The notes under the pieces are model-generated. The model was given only the letters and a program-made list of their open reading frames with translations. It was not told where the DNA came from and made no database searches. This document shows, in pieces, positions 12,909-21,570 of a DNA stretch of 25,013 bases. Numbering within the stretch: position 1 is the stretch's first letter; each line of letters begins with the position of its first letter. Both the position numbers and the translations under genes were made by a program. Origin of the DNA: a virus; IMG/VR virus record IMGVR_UViG_3300023199_000116, positions 1 to 25,013 of that record. One strand, given 5' to 3'.

Positions 12909-15900
12909 TTGGCACTAGCTGAAGATCCGGAATTCCTTCAAAAATCACACACCCTCATACAGTTTTATCGGAAATATCCCGAGATAGCTGCCGAAGATCT
13001 TTTGGGTATCGACTTGAGTCCTATTCAAAATGTGGTCTTGCGGGCTATGTGGGATAAGAACTATGTAATGTCGATTATGTGTCGAGGTGCCGGAAAATGT
13101 ATAGGTAAGAATTCTTATATATTTACAGATCAAGGGTTGACGCAGATAAAAAACATGATGTCCAGAACAGGGATTTTACAAGAGGCAGATTTCTCTGTTT
13201 CTGATGGATATTCCTTAGCTCCCGCCCAGAAAATATACTATGACGGTGTAAAACCCGTTAACATAATTACTACCGCCTTTGGTTACTCCATCAATGTTAC
13301 TGACGAACACCCCCTTCTTATAGTATCTGAGGACGGTTGTTTAAGATGGAAAAAAGCAGCCGACATCCAGGAAGAAGATTATGTATGTTTGTCTAGAGGA
13401 GATAATGTTTGGGGAAAATCCTCCTCGGAAAAAGATCTCCCTTATTATCTAGGCCTACTTGTCGGCAATGGTTGTCTTACTAGAGAAAATTTAATTTCTT
13501 TTTCTAGTGAAGACGACGAACTTCTAAATCAATTTATATCTTTAACCGCTAACTTATTTGAGTATAAAGCTAAAATAAAAAAACCAAAAAACAGGTGTCG
13601 AGAAGTTAGGGTATATTCTAGAGATATCAGATCACAGCTTTTTTGTTTGGGATTGGATTATAGCCCGTCTTTTGAGAAAAAGTATCCCTCTTATATGTGG
13701 AATCAGGAAAGAAAGTCGGTAGTTTCTTTTCTACAAGGGCTGTTTGACACAGATGGTTATGTTTCCAAAACACGTCTGGGAGCTTCTTATTGTACTTCTA
13801 GTAAAGATCTAGCAGAGGTAGTACATCTTCTTTTGTTGAATCTCGGTATAGTTAGTAAAAAGAGATTTAAGAAGAATAAAAAGAGAGGCGCTTATATTAT
13901 AGAAATTGTTGGTAAAAACGCTATTTCATTCTGCAATACCGTAGGTTTTAGGTTGCATCGGAAACAAAATTTACTTTTAGAAAAAATAGCAGACTGTAAG
14001 ATAAATATGAACAGGGATGTGATCCCTTTTCAAAAAGAAAGATTCACAAGATTGTTTGAAGATTCTCATGGAATAGCTACCAGATCGATCCGGCAAAAAA
14101 TACATAAATATTCAAAATACTATGATGTTTCCTATGAGACCCTAGACAGCATTCTTTCATCTATAGATATTATTACAGAAGATACAAATGCCCTGCAGTT
14201 TATTAACAAAAGTAACCATTTTTTTGATCGCGTGGTTAGTAAAAGATTTGGTGCCGAAGAAGTTTACGATTTGTGTATGCCTGAAGAAAATCAACACGCC
14301 TTCGTTGCTAACGGGTTTATAAATCACAATACGTTCTTGCTTGGGGTTTTTGCCTGCTTGAAGGCCTTGCTTTACCCAGGACACCGGGTCGGATTACTTG
14401 CTCCTACTTTTCGCCAGTCCAAAATGATCTTCGACGAAATCACTAAGATATGGCAAAGATCTCCGATTCTGCAAACGGCTTCGGAAAGAAAACCAACGCA
14501 ACAGTCCGATAACTGCTATCTGCGTTTCAAGGCTACTGGGGGAAAGAATGGCTCCATTATCCAAGCTATTCCACTTGGTGATGGGTGTCTGTCCGACGGA
14601 CTCATTCTGTTGAACGACCGACTGTGCCTCATTCAAGATTTGCTTTCTGATGATTATTCCCCATTACGGGAAGAATATCTACAGAATGTATCTATTCTTA
14701 GTGAGAGTCGTTCTTTTTCCCCCGTGGAATACGTCTGGTCCAACGGTAAAACTGATAACATCTCCATAAAAACTATGCGACACTATGGCGTGGAGGGAAC
14801 TCCAAATCATCCTGTAAGGGTAGTTAGAGGTACCGAAATAGTTTGGTCTCGATTAGATCAATTGAAAGAAGGAGATTATATAGTTATTGATAGAACCCCT
14901 ACCTGGCATGGAGGAGGTTCCGAAATAACACAAGAAGAAGCATACGTTGCGGGACTGTTGGCCGGTGATGGCAATTACACAAATCAATACTATATAGGAT
15001 TTGCTACAAAAGATAGAGAATTATATCAGCGACTGAATGATTTTTTTAAACAGCACCACGGAAAAGAATTTGTAGCCGCTTCTGATTCTACACACTTTAA
15101 GCTAAGCGGAAAGAAAATTCGGGCCGACTTTTTGGAAAGACTAGGTATTTCTGGTCTTTACACCGGAGATAAATACTTTCCTTCTGAGATTCTAAAAGCA
15201 GAAAAATATAAGATGTCTGCATATATTCAGGGGTTGTTCGATACTGATGGCGGTTTTGAAGTTGGAAAAAATAAAGGCAGTGGTTGTGTTTCTTTTTATA
15301 ATACATCGTCTAGACTAGTTAAAGATCTCCAAAACATTCTACTTCTTTTCGGCATCGTATCTACAGTTTCTGTAAGGAAAAGTCGAAATAAGAACTGGGC
15401 AGATAGTTACCAACTAATGATTACTGGTAACGACGTAGAGTTGTTTTACAAGGAAATAGGATTTGGTCTGACACGCAAACAAACAGATCTTGAGCAATTT
15501 GTCTTCGGTCGAAAACGCAAAACGTCTACTTCAGATGGAATACCTCAGGCTAAAGGACTTATTACAGACATCATAGAAGAACATAAAGTCAAAGATTTGC
15601 GTAGTTTATATTTGAATTTAAACAATCAATATAAAAACGGTATTCCTGCCTACAGGATTCGTGCGTTTATTAAGCACTGCGTAAATTCAGGCATCAGAGA
15701 TTCTCGTCTTGATGTTTTGGTAGATTTGGTAGAAAAGAACTATTTTTACGATCGAGTGTCCCAAATAAGTAACTCCTGTTCGGAAACCTATGATGTGCAT
15801 GTTCCAAACGACCACACCTTTTGGTCAAATGGTTTCATTTCTCACAATACTAAAATTCGTGGTTCACGATTCTTCACTATTGTTTGTGATGAATTCCCTC

Positions 15901-17240
15901 ATATTCCAGCAGATATTTTTAATTCGGTTATTCGTCCAATGGGGGCCACGACCAGTGATCCGATGGAGCGTGTGCGTAGAGTTGAGCAACATAAAGAATT
16001 ACTAGAAAGAGGATTAATCACTCAAGAGCAGATTGACGAAGAAACTGCTTCTACGAACCAGATTGTGATTACATCATCTGGGTATTTCACGTTTAATCAC
16101 ATGTATAATCTTTATTGTGCTTACAAACTTGAGATGCTTCGGAATAACGAAAAGTATGCTGTTTTTAGGGTTCCTTACTGGCACTTACCCGAGGGATTTT
16201 TAGATATGGATAACGTTCAAGCGGCTAAACGTGAAATGTCCAGTTTAGAATTTCGAATAGAATACGAGGCAGCTTTCATTCCAGATACCGACGCTTTTTA
16301 TAAAGCCTCCCTGCTGGAAGCGTGCAGTCGAACTAATTTCCCAACCCAGGTTGTCGGGACTCCGGGAAAAACTTATTGTTTAGGTGTGGACCCGGCTAGA
16401 TCTGAAGACTCTTTTGCCCTTTGTATCATGGAGATGGATAGGCCCGCCAAAGTTGTTTGTGCGTACGAATTCCAGAAAGTTGCGTTTCCTAAAATGGCAG
16501 CTATTGTGGAAGATCTTTGCGACGCATTTAACATAGAATATATTTACATGGATGCTGCCGGCGGCGGTTTAGCTATAAAAGATATTCTAGCTGAAAATTC
16601 TCGACAACACCCCCTCGGACCCATTCTAGACCCCGATGATGCTGTTCACGAATTTAAAACCGGTCGTCACATTTTAACAATGTGTAATTTTACCACCGAT
16701 TTTATTTCAGAGTCTAACTTTGCTTGTTTACGTCTTTTGGAGCACCGGGATCTTCTCTTTCCCACCATTAATACGTCAGAGAATCCTAATGTTCAGGCCG
16801 ACGAGGCGTGGGAGACTATTCATAGAATGAAGCAGCAGATGCAAATTATCGAGTTAACAGAAACCCCCACCGGTAAGCATCATTTTGATGTGCCTAAGGG
16901 GGGAGGGCATGGAGAACAGAAGAAGGATTTGTATACCGCTTTCTTTTTAGCCGGTAGGTGCGTATATGATGTCATCTGGTCAGAGGCCCTGCCTGAAAGC
17001 ATTCTCCATCACGGGGGCGCTATACGTCCCCGAGACGGTGGAGATTCTGGCGCTTTTGGAGGATTGGATCAGCTTTCAGAATCTAATCCGGAGCTCGCAG
17101 AGCAGATCCGAGATAAGATAGAAATGACCGAAGATCCAGAAGGCTATCGTGCCCGATTGCTTCGTGGGGGAAACAAGCGAACTTTGGTAACTAGTACGGC
17201 TGCCGTTTTGAGACCGGCTTCCAGGAAAAAAAAGAGGTAA
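12909..17240 (+). CDS. terL: Terminase large subunit precursor with two inteins
   Basis: A 1443-residue precursor; removing the two inteins leaves a 611-residue packaging ATPase/nuclease. Extein landmarks: LSPIQNVVLRAMWDKNY (adenine-side motif); Walker A RGAGK (residues 59-63), completed by T475 after the first intein; Walker B FFTIVCDEF with Asp994-Glu995; coupling motif ITSSG; RNase H-type nuclease with LGVDPARSEDSFAL (Asp1161), YMDAAGGG and GEQKKDLYTAF. Both exteins rejoin to GAGKTFLLG and LGDGTKIRGSRFF, as expected for TerL. It starts at TTG directly after the upstream stop, with GGAAGAG before it. It pumps DNA through the portal, whose gene begins 3 bases after this one. Confidence 0.93.
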   Translation: MALAEDPEFLQKSHTLIQFYRKYPEIAAEDLLGIDLSPIQNVVLRAMWDKNYVMSIMCRGAGKCIGKNSYIFTDQGLTQIKNMMSRTGILQEADFSVSDGYSLAPAQKIYYDGVKPVNIITTAFGYSINVTDEHPLLIVSEDGCLRWKKAADIQEEDYVCLSRGDNVWGKSSSEKDLPYYLGLLVGNGCLTRENLISFSSEDDELLNQFISLTANLFEYKAKIKKPKNRCREVRVYSRDIRSQLFCLGLDYSPSFEKKYPSYMWNQERKSVVSFLQGLFDTDGYVSKTRLGASYCTSSKDLAEVVHLLLLNLGIVSKKRFKKNKKRGAYIIEIVGKNAISFCNTVGFRLHRKQNLLLEKIADCKINMNRDVIPFQKERFTRLFEDSHGIATRSIRQKIHKYSKYYDVSYETLDSILSSIDIITEDTNALQFINKSNHFFDRVVSKRFGAEEVYDLCMPEENQHAFVANGFINHNTFLLGVFACLKALLYPGHRVGLLAPTFRQSKMIFDEITKIWQRSPILQTASERKPTQQSDNCYLRFKATGGKNGSIIQAIPLGDGCLSDGLILLNDRLCLIQDLLSDDYSPLREEYLQNVSILSESRSFSPVEYVWSNGKTDNISIKTMRHYGVEGTPNHPVRVVRGTEIVWSRLDQLKEGDYIVIDRTPTWHGGGSEITQEEAYVAGLLAGDGNYTNQYYIGFATKDRELYQRLNDFFKQHHGKEFVAASDSTHFKLSGKKIRADFLERLGISGLYTGDKYFPSEILKAEKYKMSAYIQGLFDTDGGFEVGKNKGSGCVSFYNTSSRLVKDLQNILLLFGIVSTVSVRKSRNKNWADSYQLMITGNDVELFYKEIGFGLTRKQTDLEQFVFGRKRKTSTSDGIPQAKGLITDIIEEHKVKDLRSLYLNLNNQYKNGIPAYRIRAFIKHCVNSGIRDSRLDVLVDLVEKNYFYDRVSQISNSCSETYDVHVPNDHTFWSNGFISHNTKIRGSRFFTIVCDEFPHIPADIFNSVIRPMGATTSDPMERVRRVEQHKELLERGLITQEQIDEETASTNQIVITSSGYFTFNHMYNLYCAYKLEMLRNNEKYAVFRVPYWHLPEGFLDMDNVQAAKREMSSLEFRIEYEAAFIPDTDAFYKASLLEACSRTNFPTQVVGTPGKTYCLGVDPARSEDSFALCIMEMDRPAKVVCAYEFQKVAFPKMAAIVEDLCDAFNIEYIYMDAAGGGLAIKDILAENSRQHPLGPILDPDDAVHEFKTGRHILTMCNFTTDFISESNFACLRLLEHRDLLFPTINTSENPNVQADEAWETIHRMKQQMQIIELTETPTGKHHFDVPKGGGHGEQKKDLYTAFFLAGRCVYDVIWSEALPESILHHGGAIRPRDGGDSGAFGGLDQLSESNPELAEQIRDKIEMTEDPEGYRARLLRGGNKRTLVTSTAAVLRPASRKKKR
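13098..14330 (+). mobile_element. Intein 1, in the Walker A loop of TerL
   Basis: A 411-residue intein (precursor residues 64-474). It begins with Cys (CIGKNSYIF), has block B NVTDEHPLLI (T-x-x-H) and ends YDLCMPEENQHAFVANGFINHN minus its first residues, with terminal His-Asn and Thr +1. The LAGLIDADG nuclease motifs are YYLGLLVGNG (about residues 180-188) and FLQGLFDTDG. In the first the closing catalytic Asp is Asn187, so the nuclease may be impaired while splicing residues look intact. The insertion splits GAGK/T, so the ATPase cannot work unless splicing occurs. The DNA looks more AT-rich than the extein. Confidence 0.93.
14586..15848 (+). mobile_element. Intein 2, just before Walker B of TerL
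   Basis: A 421-residue intein (precursor residues 560-980). It begins with Cys (CLSDGLILL), has block B EGTPNHPVRV (T-x-x-H), and ends TFWSNGFISHN with Thr +1. Both LAGLIDADG motifs keep their acidic residues, VAGLLAGDG and YIQGLFDTDG, so the homing nuclease may be active. It shares layout and end motifs (GFI-x-HN) with intein 1, but the two are clearly diverged. The insertion point is between LGDG and TKIRG, about 13 residues before the Walker B acids. Confidence 0.93.
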
Positions 17241-17243
17241 TAA

Positions 17244-19130
17244 ATGTCGGACGAGGTCAAGGATAATATCAACAGGAATTTAGAGAATGCCGAAGTCCTC
17301 TCACACGAAGAAACTTCTCCGGGTGTTCACTCAATGGAAATTGAAGTTGGGGAAAGAGGTCGTTCTGCGAAGGATTTAGCTTATCTTACGGGAGAGGGAG
17401 GGCAACCCGGCCCCCTCCGTTTTCATGAGGGCGGTAGAATTATTACTCGTGACATTTTACGACGTACGGACGTTGATATTTTGCTTGAGGCGGGGGATCC
17501 GGCCAGGGTTCAACCTCAGAGAATGTATCAGAAAGCCATTTCGTTTTATAATACTAAATCACAATATGGCACAGTTATTGATATTCTTACTAACTTTGCC
17601 GCAAAGGGCTTTAAGAACGATATTGACGATCCTGACATTAAGCTTTTTTATGATACATGGGTCCGAGAGGTAGATTTTCATGCCACCGTAGAAAAAGTTT
17701 TCTTTGATTTTTTCCGAGTTGGGTTGGTCCGTACTTTTAAGATGGTAGGTAAACTGGATCCTAAGCTGAAGCCAGATAATTTCAATAGAATTATAAAAAA
17801 TAGAGCGAATGCTAATAGTTTTCAGACAGATCCAAAGCTAAAAGAATTTATGGCGTATCGAGACCTTGCTGCCGCCAAGAAAATCTGGTCAAAATCATTT
17901 GTTCCTTTAAAGTACACTATCTTAGATCCTCGGTTACTTGAGATTAAGGGCTCTACTCTTTTTGATCAAACGGAAACTTATATTAAAGCAGAAGCCTTTA
18001 ACGAACTAAGAAATGTTTTGCGAAATCCAAACCAACAAACGAAAGAACAAAGACAATTTTTAAAGTTTCTTCCCAAAGAACTTGTGGAGGCGGTTAAACA
18101 GAATAAACCCGTAAAATTGCCGACGGAATTGGTAGGAAAGTGCGACTATCGTAAGCAAGATTACGAACGATATCCCCGTCCCAAGTTTAGCCGAGCCTGG
18201 GATTTGCTTACCTACAAAGACGCGTTGATCAAGGCCGATCTTTCTACTTTGGATGGTATTACCAATTATATTCTTAAGATAACCATTGGTAACGACGAAC
18301 ATCCGGTTACTGATCAAGCGGATCTTGAAACGGTAGCGAAGTTATTTGATACTTCAAGTAAGAGTTTTGATGTTGTTTGGAATCACACGCTGAAGATAGA
18401 AAAAATTACTTTTCCGGAAATTAGTGATATTCTAGGAGAACAGAAGTTTAAGGAAGTAGATTCTGATCTTTTACAAACTTTTGGTGTTTCAAGAGCACTT
18501 CTTGACGGAACGGTTCAAGGAAACGCCAAGGCTATCGAGGCCGCTCTTAAATCCTTCGCCGAAGAAGTAGCTTACTCTAGACGTTGTGTAAAGAGATGGA
18601 TAGATAAGGAGTACGAAGAGATTGCTTTGGCTATGGGATTTGATAGATATCCTAATGTTCGCTTTGATGAAAATGCTCTTAAGGATGAGATAATGCTTAT
18701 GAGTGTGATTCAAGGTATGATTGATCGTCGCATTATTTCTTATGAAACCGGTATTGAAAAACTGGGGATGGATTTTGGAAACGAACTTACCAACATGAAG
18801 CAGGAGGCGCCGTTAGTGCAGGCTGGAACTTTTGGAATTATTGGTTCACCCTATCAAGCGCAGAAGGCACTGCCGCCAACTGAGACTCCGGTAGAAACGG
18901 ATACCACAAATGATTCTCAGAAAACTGTAGTTACTCAACAAGATTTGAAGGATTTCCAGAAGAATATAGAAGAGATGATTAAAACAGGTTTAACCACAAA
19001 ACAACCCAATATTCAAACTACACAGAGGACACCTAAGGGGACGCCGAGCGAAGGCCGTCCGCGCCGCGGCGGCCGTGGTAGGCCTCGTCAGAAATCTACA
19101 ACACCGGATATTAGGCCACGCAAGCCGTAA
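17244..19130 (+). CDS. Portal protein
   Basis: A 628-residue protein, 3 bases after the large terminase, with AGAGG before the ATG. The size, the position and portal-like stretches (KAISFYNTKSQYGTVIDILT, FYDTWVREVDFHATVEKVFF, DFFRVGLVRTFKMVGKL) support a portal, the dodecameric ring through which DNA enters the head. A long helical region follows around residues 430-480 (SRALLDGTVQGNAKAIEAAL, then YSRRCVKRWIDKEYEEIALA), matching the portal stem/wing helices. The last 80 residues are low-complexity and basic (RPRRGGRGRPRQKS). The call is by context and pattern; no short diagnostic motif exists. Confidence 0.82.
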   Translation: MSDEVKDNINRNLENAEVLSHEETSPGVHSMEIEVGERGRSAKDLAYLTGEGGQPGPLRFHEGGRIITRDILRRTDVDILLEAGDPARVQPQRMYQKAISFYNTKSQYGTVIDILTNFAAKGFKNDIDDPDIKLFYDTWVREVDFHATVEKVFFDFFRVGLVRTFKMVGKLDPKLKPDNFNRIIKNRANANSFQTDPKLKEFMAYRDLAAAKKIWSKSFVPLKYTILDPRLLEIKGSTLFDQTETYIKAEAFNELRNVLRNPNQQTKEQRQFLKFLPKELVEAVKQNKPVKLPTELVGKCDYRKQDYERYPRPKFSRAWDLLTYKDALIKADLSTLDGITNYILKITIGNDEHPVTDQADLETVAKLFDTSSKSFDVVWNHTLKIEKITFPEISDILGEQKFKEVDSDLLQTFGVSRALLDGTVQGNAKAIEAALKSFAEEVAYSRRCVKRWIDKEYEEIALAMGFDRYPNVRFDENALKDEIMLMSVIQGMIDRRIISYETGIEKLGMDFGNELTNMKQEAPLVQAGTFGIIGSPYQAQKALPPTETPVETDTTNDSQKTVVTQQDLKDFQKNIEEMIKTGLTTKQPNIQTTQRTPKGTPSEGRPRRGGRGRPRQKSTTPDIRPRKP

Positions 19131-19133
19131 GTA

Positions 19134-19208
19134 ATGGAAATTATCATACGGACCAAAAAAAAATGCCAGAAAACTGTACAACAGTTTACGGAGGACATTA
19201 GAAAATGA
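19134..19208 (+). CDS. Possible 24-residue peptide coupled to the next gene
   Basis: ATG 19134 starts a 24-codon frame reading MEIIIRTKKKCQKTVQQFTE and ending with a TGA that overlaps the next ATG (ATGA). It fills the whole gap after the portal gene. It contains a nine-A run and a perfect 7-bp hairpin, AAACTGT-ACA-ACAGTTT (19171-19187). There is no good ribosome site, so it may only be an untranslated spacer. Confidence 0.3.
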   Translation: MEIIIRTKKKCQKTVQQFTEDIRK

Positions 19209-21523
19209 CCGACAATAGTAATACAAAAGATAAGTTTAAGTCCCGCACCGCTTCGGAATTTAAGAAGGAGTTGAAGGACTTTGCCCTAGTCGTAGGAGAA
19301 GAGTGTCCTGAAGGACATCGAAGAGATCCATCTAGTGGGGCGTGTCTGCCTATCACCGGCATGGATCATACCAAGTTTACCACCAGCCTAAACGATGACC
19401 AGGGCCCCGAGTGGAGGGGCGAGGTGGATAAAACCAATGATACTTTTGATAATGAAGAAGATATCGCTGATCGCGCCGAAACCGCAATGGACGCCGAAGT
19501 AATGGACGAACGAAATAGTTGTGCACAGGGGACTACGTTCTCTTTTGTTCAAAACAAGTGCGTAACTTTAGAAGAGGCCGAAGCAGAAAATAACGACGCA
19601 TTCGCAATGAACGAAGAGGGCGAATATGTAGAAGACGCTGATCACGTTGACGTTGTTGCTCTAGATCCGGAAGGCAGAAAAGATACTATAAACTTTCAAT
19701 GCCCCCCGAATCAGTTTTTTGATCACAAGCTCAGAGAATGCGTCCCACTCAACAAAGACACAGTTATGGCGTCCGAAAATTTTAGCGAAGAATTCAAGCA
19801 GGCGGTGGCCACCTTTGCACGAATTGCTAAGACCTCTTCGGATACTACAGACGGGCATCGACATGTTGCTACCCTTAGTGCGGAGGGGGATGGGGTGACT
19901 TCCGCTGCTGGTCTCGGAGATCGAATTCACAGCCACGTGGTAAAAAATTTCGTAGTTAAAGACTTTGTTACCGAGGAATATACTTCCAGACACCCCGGCG
20001 TAATAGTTCCAGAAGAGCACCATTTGGAAGAGATGGAAGAAAACTTCGGCAGCGAACAACGCGAGGTTGCGGAGCCCCTCGATACTTCTCAGAGAAAATC
20101 TCTCCCGTCAAGTGCGTTTGGTGTTCCAGGGAAGAGAAAGTTTCCTTTGGACACTTGTAACCGTGTAAAAAACGCCATGGCCCGATTCAATCAGGCTAAA
20201 GGACTTACCGCCTCAGAAAAGTCTACGCTTCGACGTAAGATTTTGGCCCGTGCCAAGTCTTGTGGAATTCAGGTGGATAATTTCGCAAAGGCAGAAACCG
20301 AAAAAGATTTCCAAGCGGTTGTGCTGGAGATGTTACCGATTAATGAACGAGTTACAAAAATCTATTCGGTCGATATGGATAAAAAACAAGGCCCTTGTCC
20401 TCCAGGAATGGTGTGGAATCCTGTAACCAAGAAGTGCGAGAAGTCTCGAGGATTTATTGAGTCTATCCTAGAAGAGTCCAACCACCCCGAGATTGTTTCC
20501 AAGGATCCCGAGGGTCGTAGAGATCCAGTCGGTTTTCGATGTCCACCGGATCAACTTTTTGATTTCAAGCTTAGAAAGTGCATTCCTCTGAATAAAGATA
20601 CCGTATTGGCTTCCGAGACAGATGCAACGAACAGAGACCTGTCTCCTCTCCCAGAAGGTAAACCCGCCCGTCTCTCCCAGGATTGCCCTGAGGGTACTAT
20701 CTGGGATGCAGATCTTCGAAAGTGTAAGCCTCTAGACAGCAGGAAAAAGATTTCTTCTTCTGACGAGGAGGCGGCGTTGCCGGACTTTATTCAGAAAATG
20801 ATTGATAAGAAGAAGGGTAAGCGGGGTAAGAAAGAAGAGAAGTCCCAGACGCCTGCCTCTGGACCAGGCAAAGAGAAAGACGACCACGGCTGCGCTCCTT
20901 TCCAGGTGTGGAATCCTGAGACCGAAAAGTGTGAATCTAGAAAGGGTAGCTTTAAAGGGAAGAGTGAGAAGGAAAATGCAGAAAATGCAATGCCAGACAA
21001 TAGAGAGGGTCTCACGGACGAAGTTCCGGGCAAAGTTAAACTTCCCTCTGACTGTCCTCCTGGAACTATCTGGGACGGAACGCGTCGGACCTGCACCCCT
21101 TTAGATACTCGTGAGAAGAATCGACCGAGCGGGTCTTCTGGTCCACAACCGCCTACGGACGTCGCCTCCGAATCTCAGATTGAAAGCCTGTCGCTCAATA
21201 GAGTTATCTCCCACCTTGATGAAATAATTCGAGAAGAAGTTAAGGCTGGTCGAAAAGAGAAGGGTAAGGTTGCTGCTAAAGATTTGCCTAACGAAGCTTT
21301 TCCGCCTTCTTTGGTAAATTCTAGTCGACGTGCCTTGATGCACCACCTCCCCGAAGTTGCAGATGCTTACGATACCGAAACAGTGGATGTAGTTCGACTT
21401 CGAAACGCCCTTGCTCGAGTATCTTCTGTGCAAGGTTTTGCTAAGCAAGCAGTTGAGGACGCCTGTGAGCATCTTCTTTTCCACGCCCGAGAGATTTTAA
21501 AGAGTCGATTGGGAAAAATCTAA
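19205..21523 (+). CDS. Head-module protein with C-x12-C repeats (0-frame product)
   Basis: A 772-residue acidic protein with GGAGG upstream of the ATG. Eight copies of a Cys-pair motif, each exactly C-x12-C, occur at 34-47, 106-119, 166-179, 398-411, 446-459, 494-507, 563-576 and 617-630 (for example CPPGTIWDGTRRTC). Two copies lie in a longer duplication (DPEGRKD...CPPNQFFDHKLREC and DPEGRRD...CPPDQLFDFKLRKC, both followed by PLNKDTV). A His-rich stretch (DGHRHVATL, then RIHSHVV) lies at 216-246. A helical domain (LDTCNRVKNAMARFNQAKGL, 315-334) recalls DUF6582-like phage proteins, and a related one is at 694-771. It lies between portal and protease, so a scaffold or capsid-associated role is likely. 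It ends on a -1 slippery site. Confidence 0.8.
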   Translation: MTDNSNTKDKFKSRTASEFKKELKDFALVVGEECPEGHRRDPSSGACLPITGMDHTKFTTSLNDDQGPEWRGEVDKTNDTFDNEEDIADRAETAMDAEVMDERNSCAQGTTFSFVQNKCVTLEEAEAENNDAFAMNEEGEYVEDADHVDVVALDPEGRKDTINFQCPPNQFFDHKLRECVPLNKDTVMASENFSEEFKQAVATFARIAKTSSDTTDGHRHVATLSAEGDGVTSAAGLGDRIHSHVVKNFVVKDFVTEEYTSRHPGVIVPEEHHLEEMEENFGSEQREVAEPLDTSQRKSLPSSAFGVPGKRKFPLDTCNRVKNAMARFNQAKGLTASEKSTLRRKILARAKSCGIQVDNFAKAETEKDFQAVVLEMLPINERVTKIYSVDMDKKQGPCPPGMVWNPVTKKCEKSRGFIESILEESNHPEIVSKDPEGRRDPVGFRCPPDQLFDFKLRKCIPLNKDTVLASETDATNRDLSPLPEGKPARLSQDCPEGTIWDADLRKCKPLDSRKKISSSDEEAALPDFIQKMIDKKKGKRGKKEEKSQTPASGPGKEKDDHGCAPFQVWNPETEKCESRKGSFKGKSEKENAENAMPDNREGLTDEVPGKVKLPSDCPPGTIWDGTRRTCTPLDTREKNRPSGSSGPQPPTDVASESQIESLSLNRVISHLDEIIREEVKAGRKEKGKVAAKDLPNEAFPPSLVNSSRRALMHHLPEVADAYDTETVDVVRLRNALARVSSVQGFAKQAVEDACEHLLFHAREILKSRLGKI

Positions 21524-21570
21524 GCACTGAGGGTCAGGTTACTAACCCTCACGATTTTCATCCTCAGTGC
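21511..21570 (+). promoter_or_regulatory. Programmed -1 frameshift signal: slippery site plus stem-loop
   Basis: In the 0 frame the codons end TTG GGA AAA ATC TAA, giving the heptamer G_GGA_AAA (21511-21517), a canonical X_XXY_YYZ site. After a 6-nt spacer that includes most of the stop context comes a perfect 9-bp stem, GCACTGAGG (21524-21532) with CCTCAGTGC (21562-21570). The spacing is in the range known for stimulatory structures. A competing 7-bp stem, TGAGGGT (21528-21534) with ACCCTCA (21545-21551), overlaps the first. The -1 frame downstream is coding. Confidence 0.8.

Noticed and set aside
19855-21123. CRISPR-like or DNA-level tandem repeats in the Cys-repeat gene
   Set aside because: The repetition is at protein level with diverged codons and variable spacing, not a DNA repeat array.
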